A stretch of DNA of 64,000 bases, taken from contig NZ_CP118605.1 of the NCBI RefSeq assembly GCF_029869925.1, positions 1,116,001-1,180,000 of the forward strand, read 5' to 3'. The notes beneath the pieces were generated by a model. It was given only the letters and a program-made list of their open reading frames with translations, did not search any database and was not told the origin of the DNA. Positions 47,302-56,707 of the stretch are shown one piece after another (the stretch's first letter is position 1; each line of letters begins with the position of its first letter). This DNA is from Microbulbifer bruguierae. GTDB lineage: Bacteria > Pseudomonadota > Gammaproteobacteria > Pseudomonadales > Cellvibrionaceae. Both the position numbers and the translations under genes were made by a program.

Positions 47302-48816
47302 TTGGGCAGTTTACGTAAGCAATTCGCTTCCATCGCTCTGCTGGCCGGGCTCGGCGCCGCGGCAGTAACACAGGCGGCCGAGAAACCCAATATTCTCGCC
47401 ATTATGGTGGACGATGTGGCCTCACTCTCCCTGAGCGCTTACTCCCACGGCATGACCTACCCCACCCCCAATATCGACCGTATCGCCAAAGAGGGCGCGC
47501 TGTTTACCGACCACTATGCACAGCCCAGCTGTACTGCCGGTCGCGCAGCCTTCTTTCTCGGCCAGTTGCCGGTGCGCTCGGGACTGGCCACAGTCGGGCA
47601 GCCGGGCAATCCGCTGGGTATCGATGAAAAAGATCCCACCCTGGCAGAATTCTTGAAAGCCCAGGGCTATATGACTGCACAGTATGGCAAGAACCACCTG
47701 GGTGACCTGGATCAGCACCTGCCCACCAAACACGGGTTCGATGAGTTTTACGGCAACCTTTACCACCTGAACGTGTCCGAGGAGCCCGAACAGGAGGACT
47801 ACCCGAAAGACCCGGAATTCAAAAAGAAATTTGGCCCGCGTGGCGTGATCGAATCCTATGCGGACGGCCGTATCAAGGATACCGGCCCGCTGACCCGCAA
47901 GCGCATGGAAACCTTCGACGAGGAAATCCTTCAGCGCAGCGTGAATTTTATGGAGAAGGCGAAAAAGGCCGGCAAGCCATTTTTTATCTGGCACAACACC
48001 AGCCGTATGCATGTGTATATCCACCTGAAGCCGGAAAGCCGTCACCTGGCCACCAAAATCAGCTCAGAAGACGACCTCTTCGGCAGCGGCCTGATCGAGC
48101 ACGACGCCCAGGTCGGCAAACTGCTGGACAAGCTGGACGAGCTGGGTATCGCCGATAACACCATCGTCATCTACACCACCGACAACGGCCCCGAGCAGAG
48201 CACCTGGCCAGACGCCGGCACCACCGGATTTCGCGGTGAAAAAATGACGACCTGGGAAGGCGGTGTACGCGTACCCTTCCTGGTGCGCTGGCCAGGGCAT
48301 ATTCCAGCCGGCATTGCACTGAACGGTATCTCTTCCCACGAAGACGTATTCCCCACCATCGCCGCAGCGTTGGGAGAGCCGAATCTGCGTGAAAAGCTTA
48401 TGAAATCCGACAAGGTCTATATCGACGGTGAAAACAACCTCGATTACTGGACCGGGAAAAGTAAGGAATCTGCGCGCAACAAAATCTTCTACTACTACGA
48501 ATCACAGCTGACCGCACTGCGCGTGGGCCCGTGGAAAATGCACTTCGCCACCAAACCCGACGGACTATATTTTGGCGATCTGGTGTTTCACACCATGCCC
48601 AAGCTGTTCAACCTGCGCAAAGATCCACTGGAGCACTACGACGGCATTACCGGCTTCCACCAGATCATGCGCAAAAGCTGGGTGTTCCAGCCGGCGATTC
48701 AGATCCTGAACGAGCATCTGGCCACCTTTAAAAAGTTCCCACCACGGCATAAATCTGCATCGCTCAATATCAACAAGGCGATTGAGGCGGCAATGCAGAC
48801 GCAGGAAAACCATTAA
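47302..48816 (+). CDS. Periplasmic arylsulfatase, type-I (C-x-A-x-R)
   Basis: The 504-residue product has a signal peptide (ALLAGLGAAAVTQAA) and a type-I sulfatase domain. The formylglycine site is CTAGRAAFF (Cys77). Metal-site features are NILAIMVDDVAS and YTTDNGPEQSTWPDAG, and KNHLGDLDQHLPTKHGFDEF follows. It should desulfate a small or polymeric sulfate ester in the periplasm after conversion of Cys77 to formylglycine. The start is a TTG at 47302 with GAGGAGGA about 8 bp upstream. It is clearly paralogous to the sulfatase at 59109-60680. Confidence 0.9.
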   Translation: MGSLRKQFASIALLAGLGAAAVTQAAEKPNILAIMVDDVASLSLSAYSHGMTYPTPNIDRIAKEGALFTDHYAQPSCTAGRAAFFLGQLPVRSGLATVGQPGNPLGIDEKDPTLAEFLKAQGYMTAQYGKNHLGDLDQHLPTKHGFDEFYGNLYHLNVSEEPEQEDYPKDPEFKKKFGPRGVIESYADGRIKDTGPLTRKRMETFDEEILQRSVNFMEKAKKAGKPFFIWHNTSRMHVYIHLKPESRHLATKISSEDDLFGSGLIEHDAQVGKLLDKLDELGIADNTIVIYTTDNGPEQSTWPDAGTTGFRGEKMTTWEGGVRVPFLVRWPGHIPAGIALNGISSHEDVFPTIAAALGEPNLREKLMKSDKVYIDGENNLDYWTGKSKESARNKIFYYYESQLTALRVGPWKMHFATKPDGLYFGDLVFHTMPKLFNLRKDPLEHYDGITGFHQIMRKSWVFQPAIQILNEHLATFKKFPPRHKSASLNINKAIEAAMQTQENH

Positions 48817-48836
48817 CTCCACTTTACGCTGGAACC

Positions 48837-48868
48837 AAAAAGCGCGGCTAACTGGCCGCGCTTTTTTT
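48837..48868. terminator. Bidirectional terminator between sulfatase and cytochrome genes
   Basis: AGCGCGGC pairs with GCCGCGCT over a 6-nt loop, flanked by an A-run and a seven-T run, so it serves both convergent genes. Confidence 0.93.
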
Positions 48869-48887
48869 ATGTGTACTCCCCGAACGA

Positions 48888-51203
48888 CTATCGCAGCTGC
48901 TGCTGATATTGCTGCGCGGCCTCCTCATTGCCCTGTTCGTGATGGATCGACGCCAGTGCCGAGAGAATCTGCCGGTCGCCGGGAAAGCGCACCAGCGCCT
49001 GTTCAAGCTCCTTGATCGCCTCTTGCGGTTTCCCCTGTGAATTCAAACCGATGGCATACACGTAGACATAGTGCAACGGTGCCGTATCGCTGTGGGCTGC
49101 AGCGCGTAAAAATCCCAGTGCTTCCGACATTTTTTTCTGACGCACCAGGGACAGGCCCAGCGAGTGTTCCACCGGAGTCTTGTCGAAAACCGTTACCAGG
49201 GCATCGCGCAACACCTGCTCACTTTCCTGTTCGCGTCCGGTTGCGCGATACAGGTCCGCCAGGTTGATGTACGCCGGGCTATAGCCCGGTTCAAGATCGA
49301 TAGCATCGCGGAAATACTTTTCCGACTTTGCCGACTGCCCCTGCTGAAAATACATGCCAGCTAGATTCGCCAGTGACTCGGGGCGATCGCTGTTGAAAAT
49401 TTCCGAGATCTGATAATTTTCCAGGCCAGTATTGAACTGTCGACGCACCTCTTCCGGGTACTGCTCCATCGGCGCCCCAGCCATGGCATTGGCAGCCAGT
49501 GCAGTAACTACCTTTTCATCTTCATACAACAGTGGAATCGCCACCGCCGGGCGAATCCGCTGCGGTACATTCTCCAGCGCCTGCGCCAGCCCCAGATGCA
49601 AGAGCGCGTCGTCGCCCTGGGCGATGACCTGCAGTACCTGGGCGCTGGTCTGGGACAGGTAGCGCGGCAGCAGCGACACCGCGGTAGCGCGCACTATCTC
49701 CGGCTGCGCTTCGTCCATAACCACATTCAGCAACCGGCCTTCCGCGTCCGGCAGCCCGTAGCGTCCCGCAAACAGCGCCTCCCCGTAATGGGGCTCCGGC
49801 TTGCCGAATTTCTCTTCCAGCACGTTTGCCGCCCAGCTCGCCGGCTGGTCGGTGTGGCAGTCGGTACAGGCGTTGGGCGAACCAATGGACATCGACAGGT
49901 CCGGGCGCGGCACGCGGAAACTGTGATCCCGGCGCGCGTCCACCTGCATATACGTCTTCTCCGGCATATGGCAGTTGACGCACAGGGCGCCGTCGCCTCC
50001 GGTTTTGTGCAAGTGGTGTTCTGCTGTATCAAACTTTTGCGGCAGATGGCACTGGGCGCACAGGTCATTGCCCTCAGCACGGATTTTCAGGGTATGTGGG
50101 TTGTGGCAGTTGCTGCAGGTCACCCCCGCGCCGTGCATTTTGCTCTGCAGGAAGGAGCCGTAGACATAAACTTCATCGTTGATCTGGCCATCCGCGTGAT
50201 ACAGACCGTCGCTCAACAGTGCAGGATTGAAATGGTCGAGGAATTTGCTCTGCGGATGGGCACCGGGGAATGCGGTGCTGCGGCGGGAATGGCACTGGGC
50301 ACAGGTCTGGATTTCTTTCTGGATATTCGCACTGCCCCCGTCATTTACCAGCTGCGCGATACCCGTTTCCAAATTCATCTGCCAGGCACCCTTGAGTCGG
50401 TCCCGATAGGAAACTTCCAGTCCGAGATGTTCTCCGTACACCGCTTTCTGGTCTTCCGGTGCATTGGCCCACTCCACATGCCGGGACGCCGGGCCATGGC
50501 AGGCCTCGCAGCCTACATTGATCTCGGACCATTCGCTGGCAAAGGTTTTTGACGCCGTATCGTAATTTTTCTGGAAGTTGGTGGAGTGGCAATCGGCGCA
50601 CATGAAATTCCAGTTCTGATTCAGCCCGGTCCAGTGCAGAGGGTCACCGGGTTTGATCTCCTCATCCGGGTACAAATGAAACCAGCGCTGACCGCCGGCT
50701 TCCTTGCTGCGGGCATCCCAGGCCACGGACAGCGCCTGTAACTTGCCACCCGGCAATTCGATCAGGTATTGCTGTAGCGGCTCGACACCGAAGGTGTAGG
50801 CAACTGAGAAATCCTGAGGTTTTCCATCCGCTCCATCGGTGCGCACCATGTACTTGTCTCCGTCGCGGGAGAAGCGCGAAACCGTGCCGAAGTAATCAAA
50901 TTCTGCATTATCGAAATTCCCCATTACCGTTTCAGGCGTTGGCCGTTTCATCGCCATATCGTGGTGGGAGTTTTGCCAGGACTGGAACGCTTCGGTGTGA
51001 CAACCAGCGCAGGCCTCAGCCCCTGCATAAGTACGTTTGGTACGTTTGGCCAATGCCGGTGTGTGTTCCGCCACAGGTGCCAGAATTTTTTTACGTTCAA
51101 CCGATGCACGGTTTTCGGATGCCCCGCTATCGAAAGTTGAACTCTGCTTATCACAGCCAAGTAACAACAGTGCGGGCAGCATGAAACACAACAGTTTGCG
51201 CAT
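48888..51203 (-). CDS. Octahaem cytochrome c lipoprotein with TPR repeats
   Basis: The 771-residue product is a predicted lipoprotein (MLPALLLLGC). It has eight CxxCH haem-attachment motifs: CAGCH, CADCH, CEACH, CAQCH, CSNCH, CAQCH, CVNCH and CTDCH. A HEAT-like segment and then TPR repeats fill the last third (ESLANLAGMYFQQGQSAKSE; AYINLADLYRATGREQESEQ). Fusions of multihaem cytochrome and TPR occur in marine bacteria, but their electron partner is unknown. It is convergent with one sulfatase gene and divergent, across 214 bp, from the MoxR operon. An ATG at 51218 is an alternative start. Confidence 0.87.
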   Translation of the reverse strand: MRKLLCFMLPALLLLGCDKQSSTFDSGASENRASVERKKILAPVAEHTPALAKRTKRTYAGAEACAGCHTEAFQSWQNSHHDMAMKRPTPETVMGNFDNAEFDYFGTVSRFSRDGDKYMVRTDGADGKPQDFSVAYTFGVEPLQQYLIELPGGKLQALSVAWDARSKEAGGQRWFHLYPDEEIKPGDPLHWTGLNQNWNFMCADCHSTNFQKNYDTASKTFASEWSEINVGCEACHGPASRHVEWANAPEDQKAVYGEHLGLEVSYRDRLKGAWQMNLETGIAQLVNDGGSANIQKEIQTCAQCHSRRSTAFPGAHPQSKFLDHFNPALLSDGLYHADGQINDEVYVYGSFLQSKMHGAGVTCSNCHNPHTLKIRAEGNDLCAQCHLPQKFDTAEHHLHKTGGDGALCVNCHMPEKTYMQVDARRDHSFRVPRPDLSMSIGSPNACTDCHTDQPASWAANVLEEKFGKPEPHYGEALFAGRYGLPDAEGRLLNVVMDEAQPEIVRATAVSLLPRYLSQTSAQVLQVIAQGDDALLHLGLAQALENVPQRIRPAVAIPLLYEDEKVVTALAANAMAGAPMEQYPEEVRRQFNTGLENYQISEIFNSDRPESLANLAGMYFQQGQSAKSEKYFRDAIDLEPGYSPAYINLADLYRATGREQESEQVLRDALVTVFDKTPVEHSLGLSLVRQKKMSEALGFLRAAAHSDTAPLHYVYVYAIGLNSQGKPQEAIKELEQALVRFPGDRQILSALASIHHEQGNEEAAQQYQQQLR

Positions 51204-51417
51204 AGGGCGTCCAGACATTGTTATTCATTTATCGTAACGGGCCGGGGACGCCCGCAGGTTCCGTAGCGGTCTTTGAGTATAGCTATGTGTCGTCACATCT
51301 CTCGCCGGTATCAGCCTCTGCGTCGCGGACTTCAACATCAGTCCTTTATAAGCCCCTTTGTGCCCTCGCTCTGCTAATTTTTATGAGTGACATCCGATTA
51401 TTTTCCGGGGTTTATGC

Positions 51418-52410
51418 ATGTCCGCACGGGAACAAATAGCGCAACTGGAAGCCAATATCGGCGAGGCGATCATCGGCCAGCGCGATGTCATCCGCCGGCT
51501 GGTGATCGGTCTGCTGGCGAACGGCAATTTACTGGTGGAAGGGTTGCCCGGGCTGGCCAAGACTCGCGCCATCAAGGCCATGGCAAAAAACCTGGAGGCG
51601 GACTTCAGCCGCATCCAGTTCACCCCGGACCTGTTGCCGGCGGATGTCACCGGTACCGATGTGCTGTTCAAGGAGGCGTCCGGTTCAGAATTCCGCTTCC
51701 ACCCCGGTCCCATTTTCGCCAACCTGGTGCTCGCGGATGAGATCAACCGCGCGCCGGCAAAAGTGCAATCCGCCTTGCTGGAAGCAATGGAAGAGCGGCA
51801 GGTTACCGTGGCCGGCAAAACCCACAAGCTGCCGCCGCTGTTTATGGTGATGGCAACCCAGAACCCCATCGAACAGGAGGGCACCTATCCCCTGCCGGAA
51901 GCGCAGATGGACCGCTTCCTGATGCATGTGCTGATTACCTATCCGCCGGTGACTGACGAAGTGGACGTCATCAACCTGGTGCGCGGAGAGGAAGTGCTGG
52001 CAGCAGAGAATGCCGCGCAGACCGGTGCCACCTCCGAGCCCGAAAGCGTGGTTGCGCAGCAGGCGATCTTCGATGCCCGCCGGGAAATCGCCACCATTCA
52101 CGTGTCCGATGCCATGGTGCGCTACATGGCCGATCTGGTGGACGCCACCCGGCGGCCGGCGGACATCTCCGACAACCTCGCGCGCTGGATCGATATCGGC
52201 GTCAGCCCGCGCGGTTCCATCGCACTGGACAAATGCGGCCGCACCAACGCCTGGCTGGAAGGACGCGACTATGTCGACCCGCAGGATGTCCAGGCCATCG
52301 CGCACGACGTGCTGCGCCACCGACTCGGGCTCACCTTTGAAGCCCAGGGCGAAGGCATCAGTGCCAACGACGCCATCGACGAGTTGCTGCGCCACGTCGC
52401 CTTACCCTGA
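51418..52410 (+). CDS. MoxR-family AAA+ ATPase
   Basis: The 330-residue cytoplasmic ATPase has Walker A GLPGLAKT (residues 42-49), Walker B LVLADEINRAPAKVQSALLE, and the family block FMVMATQNPIEQEGTYPLPEAQMDRF. MoxR ATPases act as chaperones for the insertion of metals or cofactors and for VWA-protein complexes. It is the first gene of an operon continuing with DUF58, DUF4381 and Bat genes. GGGG lies about 8 bp upstream of the ATG. Confidence 0.95.
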   Translation: MSAREQIAQLEANIGEAIIGQRDVIRRLVIGLLANGNLLVEGLPGLAKTRAIKAMAKNLEADFSRIQFTPDLLPADVTGTDVLFKEASGSEFRFHPGPIFANLVLADEINRAPAKVQSALLEAMEERQVTVAGKTHKLPPLFMVMATQNPIEQEGTYPLPEAQMDRFLMHVLITYPPVTDEVDVINLVRGEEVLAAENAAQTGATSEPESVVAQQAIFDARREIATIHVSDAMVRYMADLVDATRRPADISDNLARWIDIGVSPRGSIALDKCGRTNAWLEGRDYVDPQDVQAIAHDVLRHRLGLTFEAQGEGISANDAIDELLRHVALP

Positions 52411-52446
52411 ACCGCTCCGTCTAAACCTGTGGTGCTGCTGTAAGTT

Positions 52447-53460
52447 ATGTTCAGCCTCTACGACCGCTTCCGCAATCGTGCCCGCGCCGATGTCCTGCCG
52501 AAACAGGCGCAGGACACCGGACAGGACCGGCGCATTTATGTGGATCTGGCACACCTGCAGTCCCTCGAAGCCAGCGCGCGCCAATTGCAATTGCTGCCGC
52601 GCCAGAAGGCCCGCAGCGTACTGAGCGGGCGCCACGGGTCGTCCCTGCGCGGCCGCGGTCTCAACTTCGAGGAACTGCGCGAGTACTGGCCATCGGACGA
52701 TGTGCGCACCATCGACTGGAAGGTAACCGCACGCACCGGCGAGCCCCATGTGCGCGTATATACCGAAGAGCGCGACCGCCCCGCGCTGATCGTGGTGGAC
52801 CAGCGGATGTCCATGTTCTTCGGCACCCGTCACGCGATGAAATCCGTTACCGCCGCAGAAGCCGCCGCACTGGCGGCCTTTGCGATTCTCGAACAGGACG
52901 ACCGTGTGGGCGGCATTGTGGTGACCGACACCCAATTGCTGCGCCAGCGCCCACAGCGCAATCGCCGCGCCCTCACCCGCTTTCTCACCGAACTGGCCCT
53001 CGCCAATCAGGCGTTGAATGCCGATGCCCCGGTGGCCGAGCCCACGTCCCTCGACCAGGTGCTGCAGGCAGTGGCGAATATCGCCCGCCGCGATCACCTG
53101 GTACTGCTGATCAGCGATTTCGATGTGGTGGGCCCCGGCACCGAGCGGCTGCTGAGCGGTATCGCCCGCCACAACGATGTGATTCTGGTACCGGTGGTCG
53201 ACCCCAGCGGTGAGACGGTACCCAGGTCACTGGTGAGCGCCATTTCCGATGGCGACCAGCAGGCTACCCTGGATACCCGCAGCACCGGCACCCAGCAAGC
53301 CATGGACCAGTTCAACCGCCAGCGCCGCCAGATCATTCACGACTGGCACCTGCGCTATGGCATACCGGTAGCGCAACTGTCCAGCGGCGAAGACACCCTG
53401 CCACAGCTGCAGCGGCTTCTGGGTTTGATTCCCCGCTCCGCACAAGCCGGAAAGGATTGA
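52447..53460 (+). CDS. DUF58 domain protein
   Basis: The 337-residue protein has the DUF58 core GLNFEELREYWPSDDVRTID followed by WKVTARTGEPHVRVYTEERD, and a VWA-like fold afterwards (LIVVDQRMSMFFGTRHAMKS; LLISDFDVVGPG). DUF58 proteins regularly follow moxR and are thought to be partners or substrates of the ATPase. No membrane segment is obvious. It starts 36 bp after moxR and is followed by DUF4381 after 6 bp. Confidence 0.92.
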   Translation: MFSLYDRFRNRARADVLPKQAQDTGQDRRIYVDLAHLQSLEASARQLQLLPRQKARSVLSGRHGSSLRGRGLNFEELREYWPSDDVRTIDWKVTARTGEPHVRVYTEERDRPALIVVDQRMSMFFGTRHAMKSVTAAEAAALAAFAILEQDDRVGGIVVTDTQLLRQRPQRNRRALTRFLTELALANQALNADAPVAEPTSLDQVLQAVANIARRDHLVLLISDFDVVGPGTERLLSGIARHNDVILVPVVDPSGETVPRSLVSAISDGDQQATLDTRSTGTQQAMDQFNRQRRQIIHDWHLRYGIPVAQLSSGEDTLPQLQRLLGLIPRSAQAGKD

Positions 53461-53466
53461 GCGCAG

Positions 53467-54117
53467 ATGCAGGAGCCTACGCCCCAATCTCCCCCGCAGG
53501 AAACCGATGCGGGCCCAGATCCGGCAAACACCGATCCAGCAAACTCCGATCCCGCAAACACCGATCCCGCAAACACAAACCCCGCCGCCGGGGAGGAAAC
53601 ACTGCCGGATATACTCGCGCAGCTGGTACCACCGCCGGCGCCACCGGCGGTTTCCATGTGGCCGGTAACACCCGCCGCAAAGGGTCTCAGTGCACTACTG
53701 CTCCTGCTGTTGCTGCTGCTTATCTGGCGGCAAATACAGATCTATCGCGCCAACGCCTATCGCCGCGCCGCCCTCGCCGAACTGGTGAAGTCACAGGACG
53801 ATCCCGCGCAGGTCGCCGAAATACTGCGCCGCACCGCGCTGGCCGCCTACCCCCGCGAGCAAGTGGCTGGATTGACCGGAGACGACTGGCTCGCGTTTCT
53901 CAACCAAAGCTACCCGGGGAATGCGTTTAGCGGTGAGGTGGGCCGTACCCTGTTGCAGGCGCCCTACCGCAAGGCCGCCCCGGCACAATCCAGTGAACTG
54001 GCACGGACCGCTCGGGATTGGATTCGCCGGCACAGGGTTACCCGCCCGACGCTGTTCAGTTCGTTTCTTCGGAGAAACGTCGTGGAGGCCGCGGAGCCGA
54101 TGGAGAAAACCCCGTGA
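53467..54117 (+). CDS. DUF4381 membrane protein with an N-terminal Asp-Pro-Ala-Asn repeat
   Basis: The 216-residue protein has an N-terminal repeated DPAN(T/S) stretch (about residues 18-37), one transmembrane segment (GLSALLLLLLLLLIW, about residues 77-92) and a C-terminal cytoplasmic DUF4381 domain (YRRAALAELVKSQDDPAQVA; REQVAGLTGDDWLAFLNQSY). It is the usual partner between DUF58 and BatA genes. The start is 6 bp after the DUF58 stop, and its stop overlaps the BatA GTG by 4 bp. Confidence 0.88.
   Translation: MQEPTPQSPPQETDAGPDPANTDPANSDPANTDPANTNPAAGEETLPDILAQLVPPPAPPAVSMWPVTPAAKGLSALLLLLLLLLIWRQIQIYRANAYRRAALAELVKSQDDPAQVAEILRRTALAAYPREQVAGLTGDDWLAFLNQSYPGNAFSGEVGRTLLQAPYRKAAPAQSSELARTARDWIRRHRVTRPTLFSSFLRRNVVEAAEPMEKTP
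53518..53577 (+). repeat. 15-bp tandem repeat, four copies, inside the DUF4381 gene
   Basis: Four consecutive 15-bp units starting GATCC (GATCCGGCAAACACC and variants at 53518, 53533, 53548 and 53563) encode DPANT/DPANS. The units differ at only one to three bases. The length is a multiple of three, so copy-number change would keep the frame. Confidence 0.9.
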
Positions 54118-55121
54118 TTACCTTTGCCGCACCATGGGCCTTTCTAATATTGCCCCTGCCGTTTCTGGTGTGGAAATTTGCACCCGCCCACCGCGAACGG
54201 GTGCGCGCCCTGCGCGTGCCGTTTTTCCGACAGCTGGTAGCCGCCATCGGTATCCAGCCCGGCTCCGGCGCGGTGGTGCTCGACCGCAGCCGCTGGCAGT
54301 GGCTGCTGGGCGCCTTGATCTGGGCACTGATCGTTACCGCGCTGGCGCGCCCCGAATACGAGGGGGATGCGGTGAGCCTGCAGAAACCGGCACGGGACCT
54401 GATCGTCGCCGTGGATATTTCCGGGTCTATGGAGCAGGAAGATTTCATTGCCAGTGATGGCAAAAAAATGCAGCGCCTCGACGGCGTCAAACAGGTGCTA
54501 AAGCCGTTTCTGGAAGGCCGCGAAGGCGAGCGTGTGGCACTGATTGTGTTCGGCACCAAGGCCTTTGTGCAGGCGCCCCTCACCACCGATCTGGATACCG
54601 TGCTGGAATTACTGCAGGAAACCGACGTGGGCATGGCCGGCCCGCACACCGCACTGGGCGATGCCATCGGCCTCGCCATCCGCCAGTTTGAAAGCAGTGA
54701 AGTGGAACAGCGCCTGCTGATCCTTCTGAGCGACGGCCGCGATACCGCCAGTACCATGAGCCCGGTCAATGCCGCCGCCATTGCCGCCCAGCGCAAGGTG
54801 AAGATTCTCACTATCGGTGTGGGTGACCCCAACAGCGAAGAAAAAGAAAACCGGGTGGATGTGGACACCCTCAAGGCCATCGCCAAACGCACCGGTGGCC
54901 AGTTCTTTTTTGCCAACGACGAAAAGGCCCTGGCCGGGGTCTATAACCAGATCGACAAGCTGGCGCCGAAAATGGTCGACAGCGAAACCTACCGTCCTCA
55001 TCACTCCCTGGCGCACTGGCCCATGGGGCTCGCCCTGCTACTAAGCCTGCTCGGACTGGCCAGCCGTATGCTGCCGCGCGCGGGCTGGCGCGCATCCGGA
55101 CAGCGCAGGACGGCACCATGA
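54114..55121 (+). CDS. BatA-like VWA-domain membrane protein
   Basis: The 335-residue product has hydrophobic segments near both ends and a VWA domain with an intact metal-ion-dependent adhesion site: D101-I-S103-G-S105 (AVDISGSMEQEDF), and LLILLSDGRDTAS. Such BatA proteins are anchored in the inner membrane with VWA in the periplasm. The start is the GTG at 54114, overlapping the DUF4381 stop (GTGA), with GGAG upstream. It overlaps the next gene by 4 bp. Confidence 0.92.
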   Translation: MITFAAPWAFLILPLPFLVWKFAPAHRERVRALRVPFFRQLVAAIGIQPGSGAVVLDRSRWQWLLGALIWALIVTALARPEYEGDAVSLQKPARDLIVAVDISGSMEQEDFIASDGKKMQRLDGVKQVLKPFLEGREGERVALIVFGTKAFVQAPLTTDLDTVLELLQETDVGMAGPHTALGDAIGLAIRQFESSEVEQRLLILLSDGRDTASTMSPVNAAAIAAQRKVKILTIGVGDPNSEEKENRVDVDTLKAIAKRTGGQFFFANDEKALAGVYNQIDKLAPKMVDSETYRPHHSLAHWPMGLALLLSLLGLASRMLPRAGWRASGQRRTAP

Positions 55122-56707
55122 GCGACCTGTTCGCGGGCTTGTCCGCATTCCACTTTCTGCGCCCGGTATGGCTGCTGCTGTTGCCACTGATTCTGTTGCT
55201 CTGGTGGTACCTGCGTCGCGATGGTCGCCGCGATGCCGAAGCCAGCGAACAGATCGCCCCGCACCTCGCCAAAGCCCTGACGGTTGGTGATCGCATCAAG
55301 CGCCATTTCAAACCGGTGGACCTGATTGCCCTGCTGCTCACGCTGCTGACCCTCGGCACCGCCGGCCCCAGCTGGACCCGCCTGCCCGACCCACTGATGG
55401 CAAAAACCACGCCGCTGGTGGTGGTGGTGAAAGTCAGCGAAAGCATGCTGGAAAAAGATGTTCCCCCTCAACGTCTCGCCCGCGCCAAACAGAAAATACT
55501 CGACCTGCTGGAAACCCGCGACGGTGCGCCCACCGCACTGGTGGCCTACGCCGGCAGTGCCCACCGTGTGGTGCCCCTCACCGACGACCCGGCCCTGTTG
55601 CGCCCCTATCTTGACGGACTGAGTCCCGAGGTGATGCCAGTAACAGGAGAAAACGCCGCTGCGGCACTCAAGCTCGCAGAACAGATACTCGCCAAGGACG
55701 AGACGCCCGGTGGCATCCTGTTTTTGCTCGACACTCTCAGCGATGGCGATGCCAGTACCATGTCCCAACGGAGTGAGAAAAACGGCCTCGGTTTTCTGTT
55801 GGTGGCGCCCGGTAATGCGAATGGCGGTGCGGTTTCCAAAGTGCGCGGTGCCAGGGTGGAAAGAGTGACGCCCAACCAAAGCGACCTGTTTGCACTCAAC
55901 CGCTATTTCGACAGCGCCTTCCGCCAGGCACTGGCGTCCGACAAAAACCTGCAGTGGGAAGACCGCGGCTGGTGGCTGGCGTGGCCAGCGGCGTTACTGG
56001 CCCTGCTGTGGTTCCGCCGCGGCTGGGCCATGTCCAGAAGAGCCGCCCCCGTCAGCACCAGCCTGATTCTGATTATGCTGTGCCTGCAGTTTTCCCCCGA
56101 CAGTGCCATTGCACAAACAAGTACCAGGGGCGGCGGGTTGCTCGGGTGGCTGTTCACGCCGGACCAGCAGGGTCAGTGGTTTACTTTTCGCAAAGACTAT
56201 CGCCGCGCTGCCAGTAGTTTTCAGGATTCATATCGAAAAGGCTACGCGCTCTACCAGGCCGGGCAGTTTGAGGATGCCGTATTGGCCCTCGCCGAACTGA
56301 ACACCCCCGAAGCCGTGTTCACCCGTGGTATGGCACTGGCCAAAACCGGACAGTACGAGGGCGCCATCGCCGCTTTTCAGCATGTTCTGCAACTGGACCC
56401 GGAATTTCCCGGCGCACAGAAAAACCTGGCATTGACGCAAAAAATTCTCGCCTATATGGAAGAGACCCGCGGCGAGGAGGACGAAGAACTGACCAAATCT
56501 GACGATGAAGGCGAAGAATCCGAACTGGAACAGCCCGAGCAGGAGCAGCAGGAACAGGACAAGGCAAAAAAAGACAAACCGGTCAGCGAAGACCAGTGGA
56601 TGTCCACCCTCGACACCAGTACCAGCGAGTACCTCAAACAGCGCTTTGCCGCGGAAGCCAGCAGTGCGAATAGCCGTAACGAAAATACCCGGGAGAATCG
56701 CCCGTGA
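55118..56707 (+). CDS. BatB-like VWA protein fused to a TPR (BatC-like) domain
   Basis: The 529-residue product has two N-terminal membrane segments, a VWA domain, further membrane segments (WWLAWPAALLALLWFRRGWA, about residues 285-305) and TPR repeats (about residues 360-450: ALYQAGQFEDAVLALAELN, AKTGQYEGAIAAFQHVLQLD), then a long acidic Glu/Lys tail. The first MIDAS motif is degenerate: K105-V-S107-E-S109 instead of D-x-S-x-S, so metal binding is doubtful. It overlaps its neighbours by 4 bp at each end. Confidence 0.9.
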   Translation: MSDLFAGLSAFHFLRPVWLLLLPLILLLWWYLRRDGRRDAEASEQIAPHLAKALTVGDRIKRHFKPVDLIALLLTLLTLGTAGPSWTRLPDPLMAKTTPLVVVVKVSESMLEKDVPPQRLARAKQKILDLLETRDGAPTALVAYAGSAHRVVPLTDDPALLRPYLDGLSPEVMPVTGENAAAALKLAEQILAKDETPGGILFLLDTLSDGDASTMSQRSEKNGLGFLLVAPGNANGGAVSKVRGARVERVTPNQSDLFALNRYFDSAFRQALASDKNLQWEDRGWWLAWPAALLALLWFRRGWAMSRRAAPVSTSLILIMLCLQFSPDSAIAQTSTRGGGLLGWLFTPDQQGQWFTFRKDYRRAASSFQDSYRKGYALYQAGQFEDAVLALAELNTPEAVFTRGMALAKTGQYEGAIAAFQHVLQLDPEFPGAQKNLALTQKILAYMEETRGEEDEELTKSDDEGEESELEQPEQEQQEQDKAKKDKPVSEDQWMSTLDTSTSEYLKQRFAAEASSANSRNENTRENRP

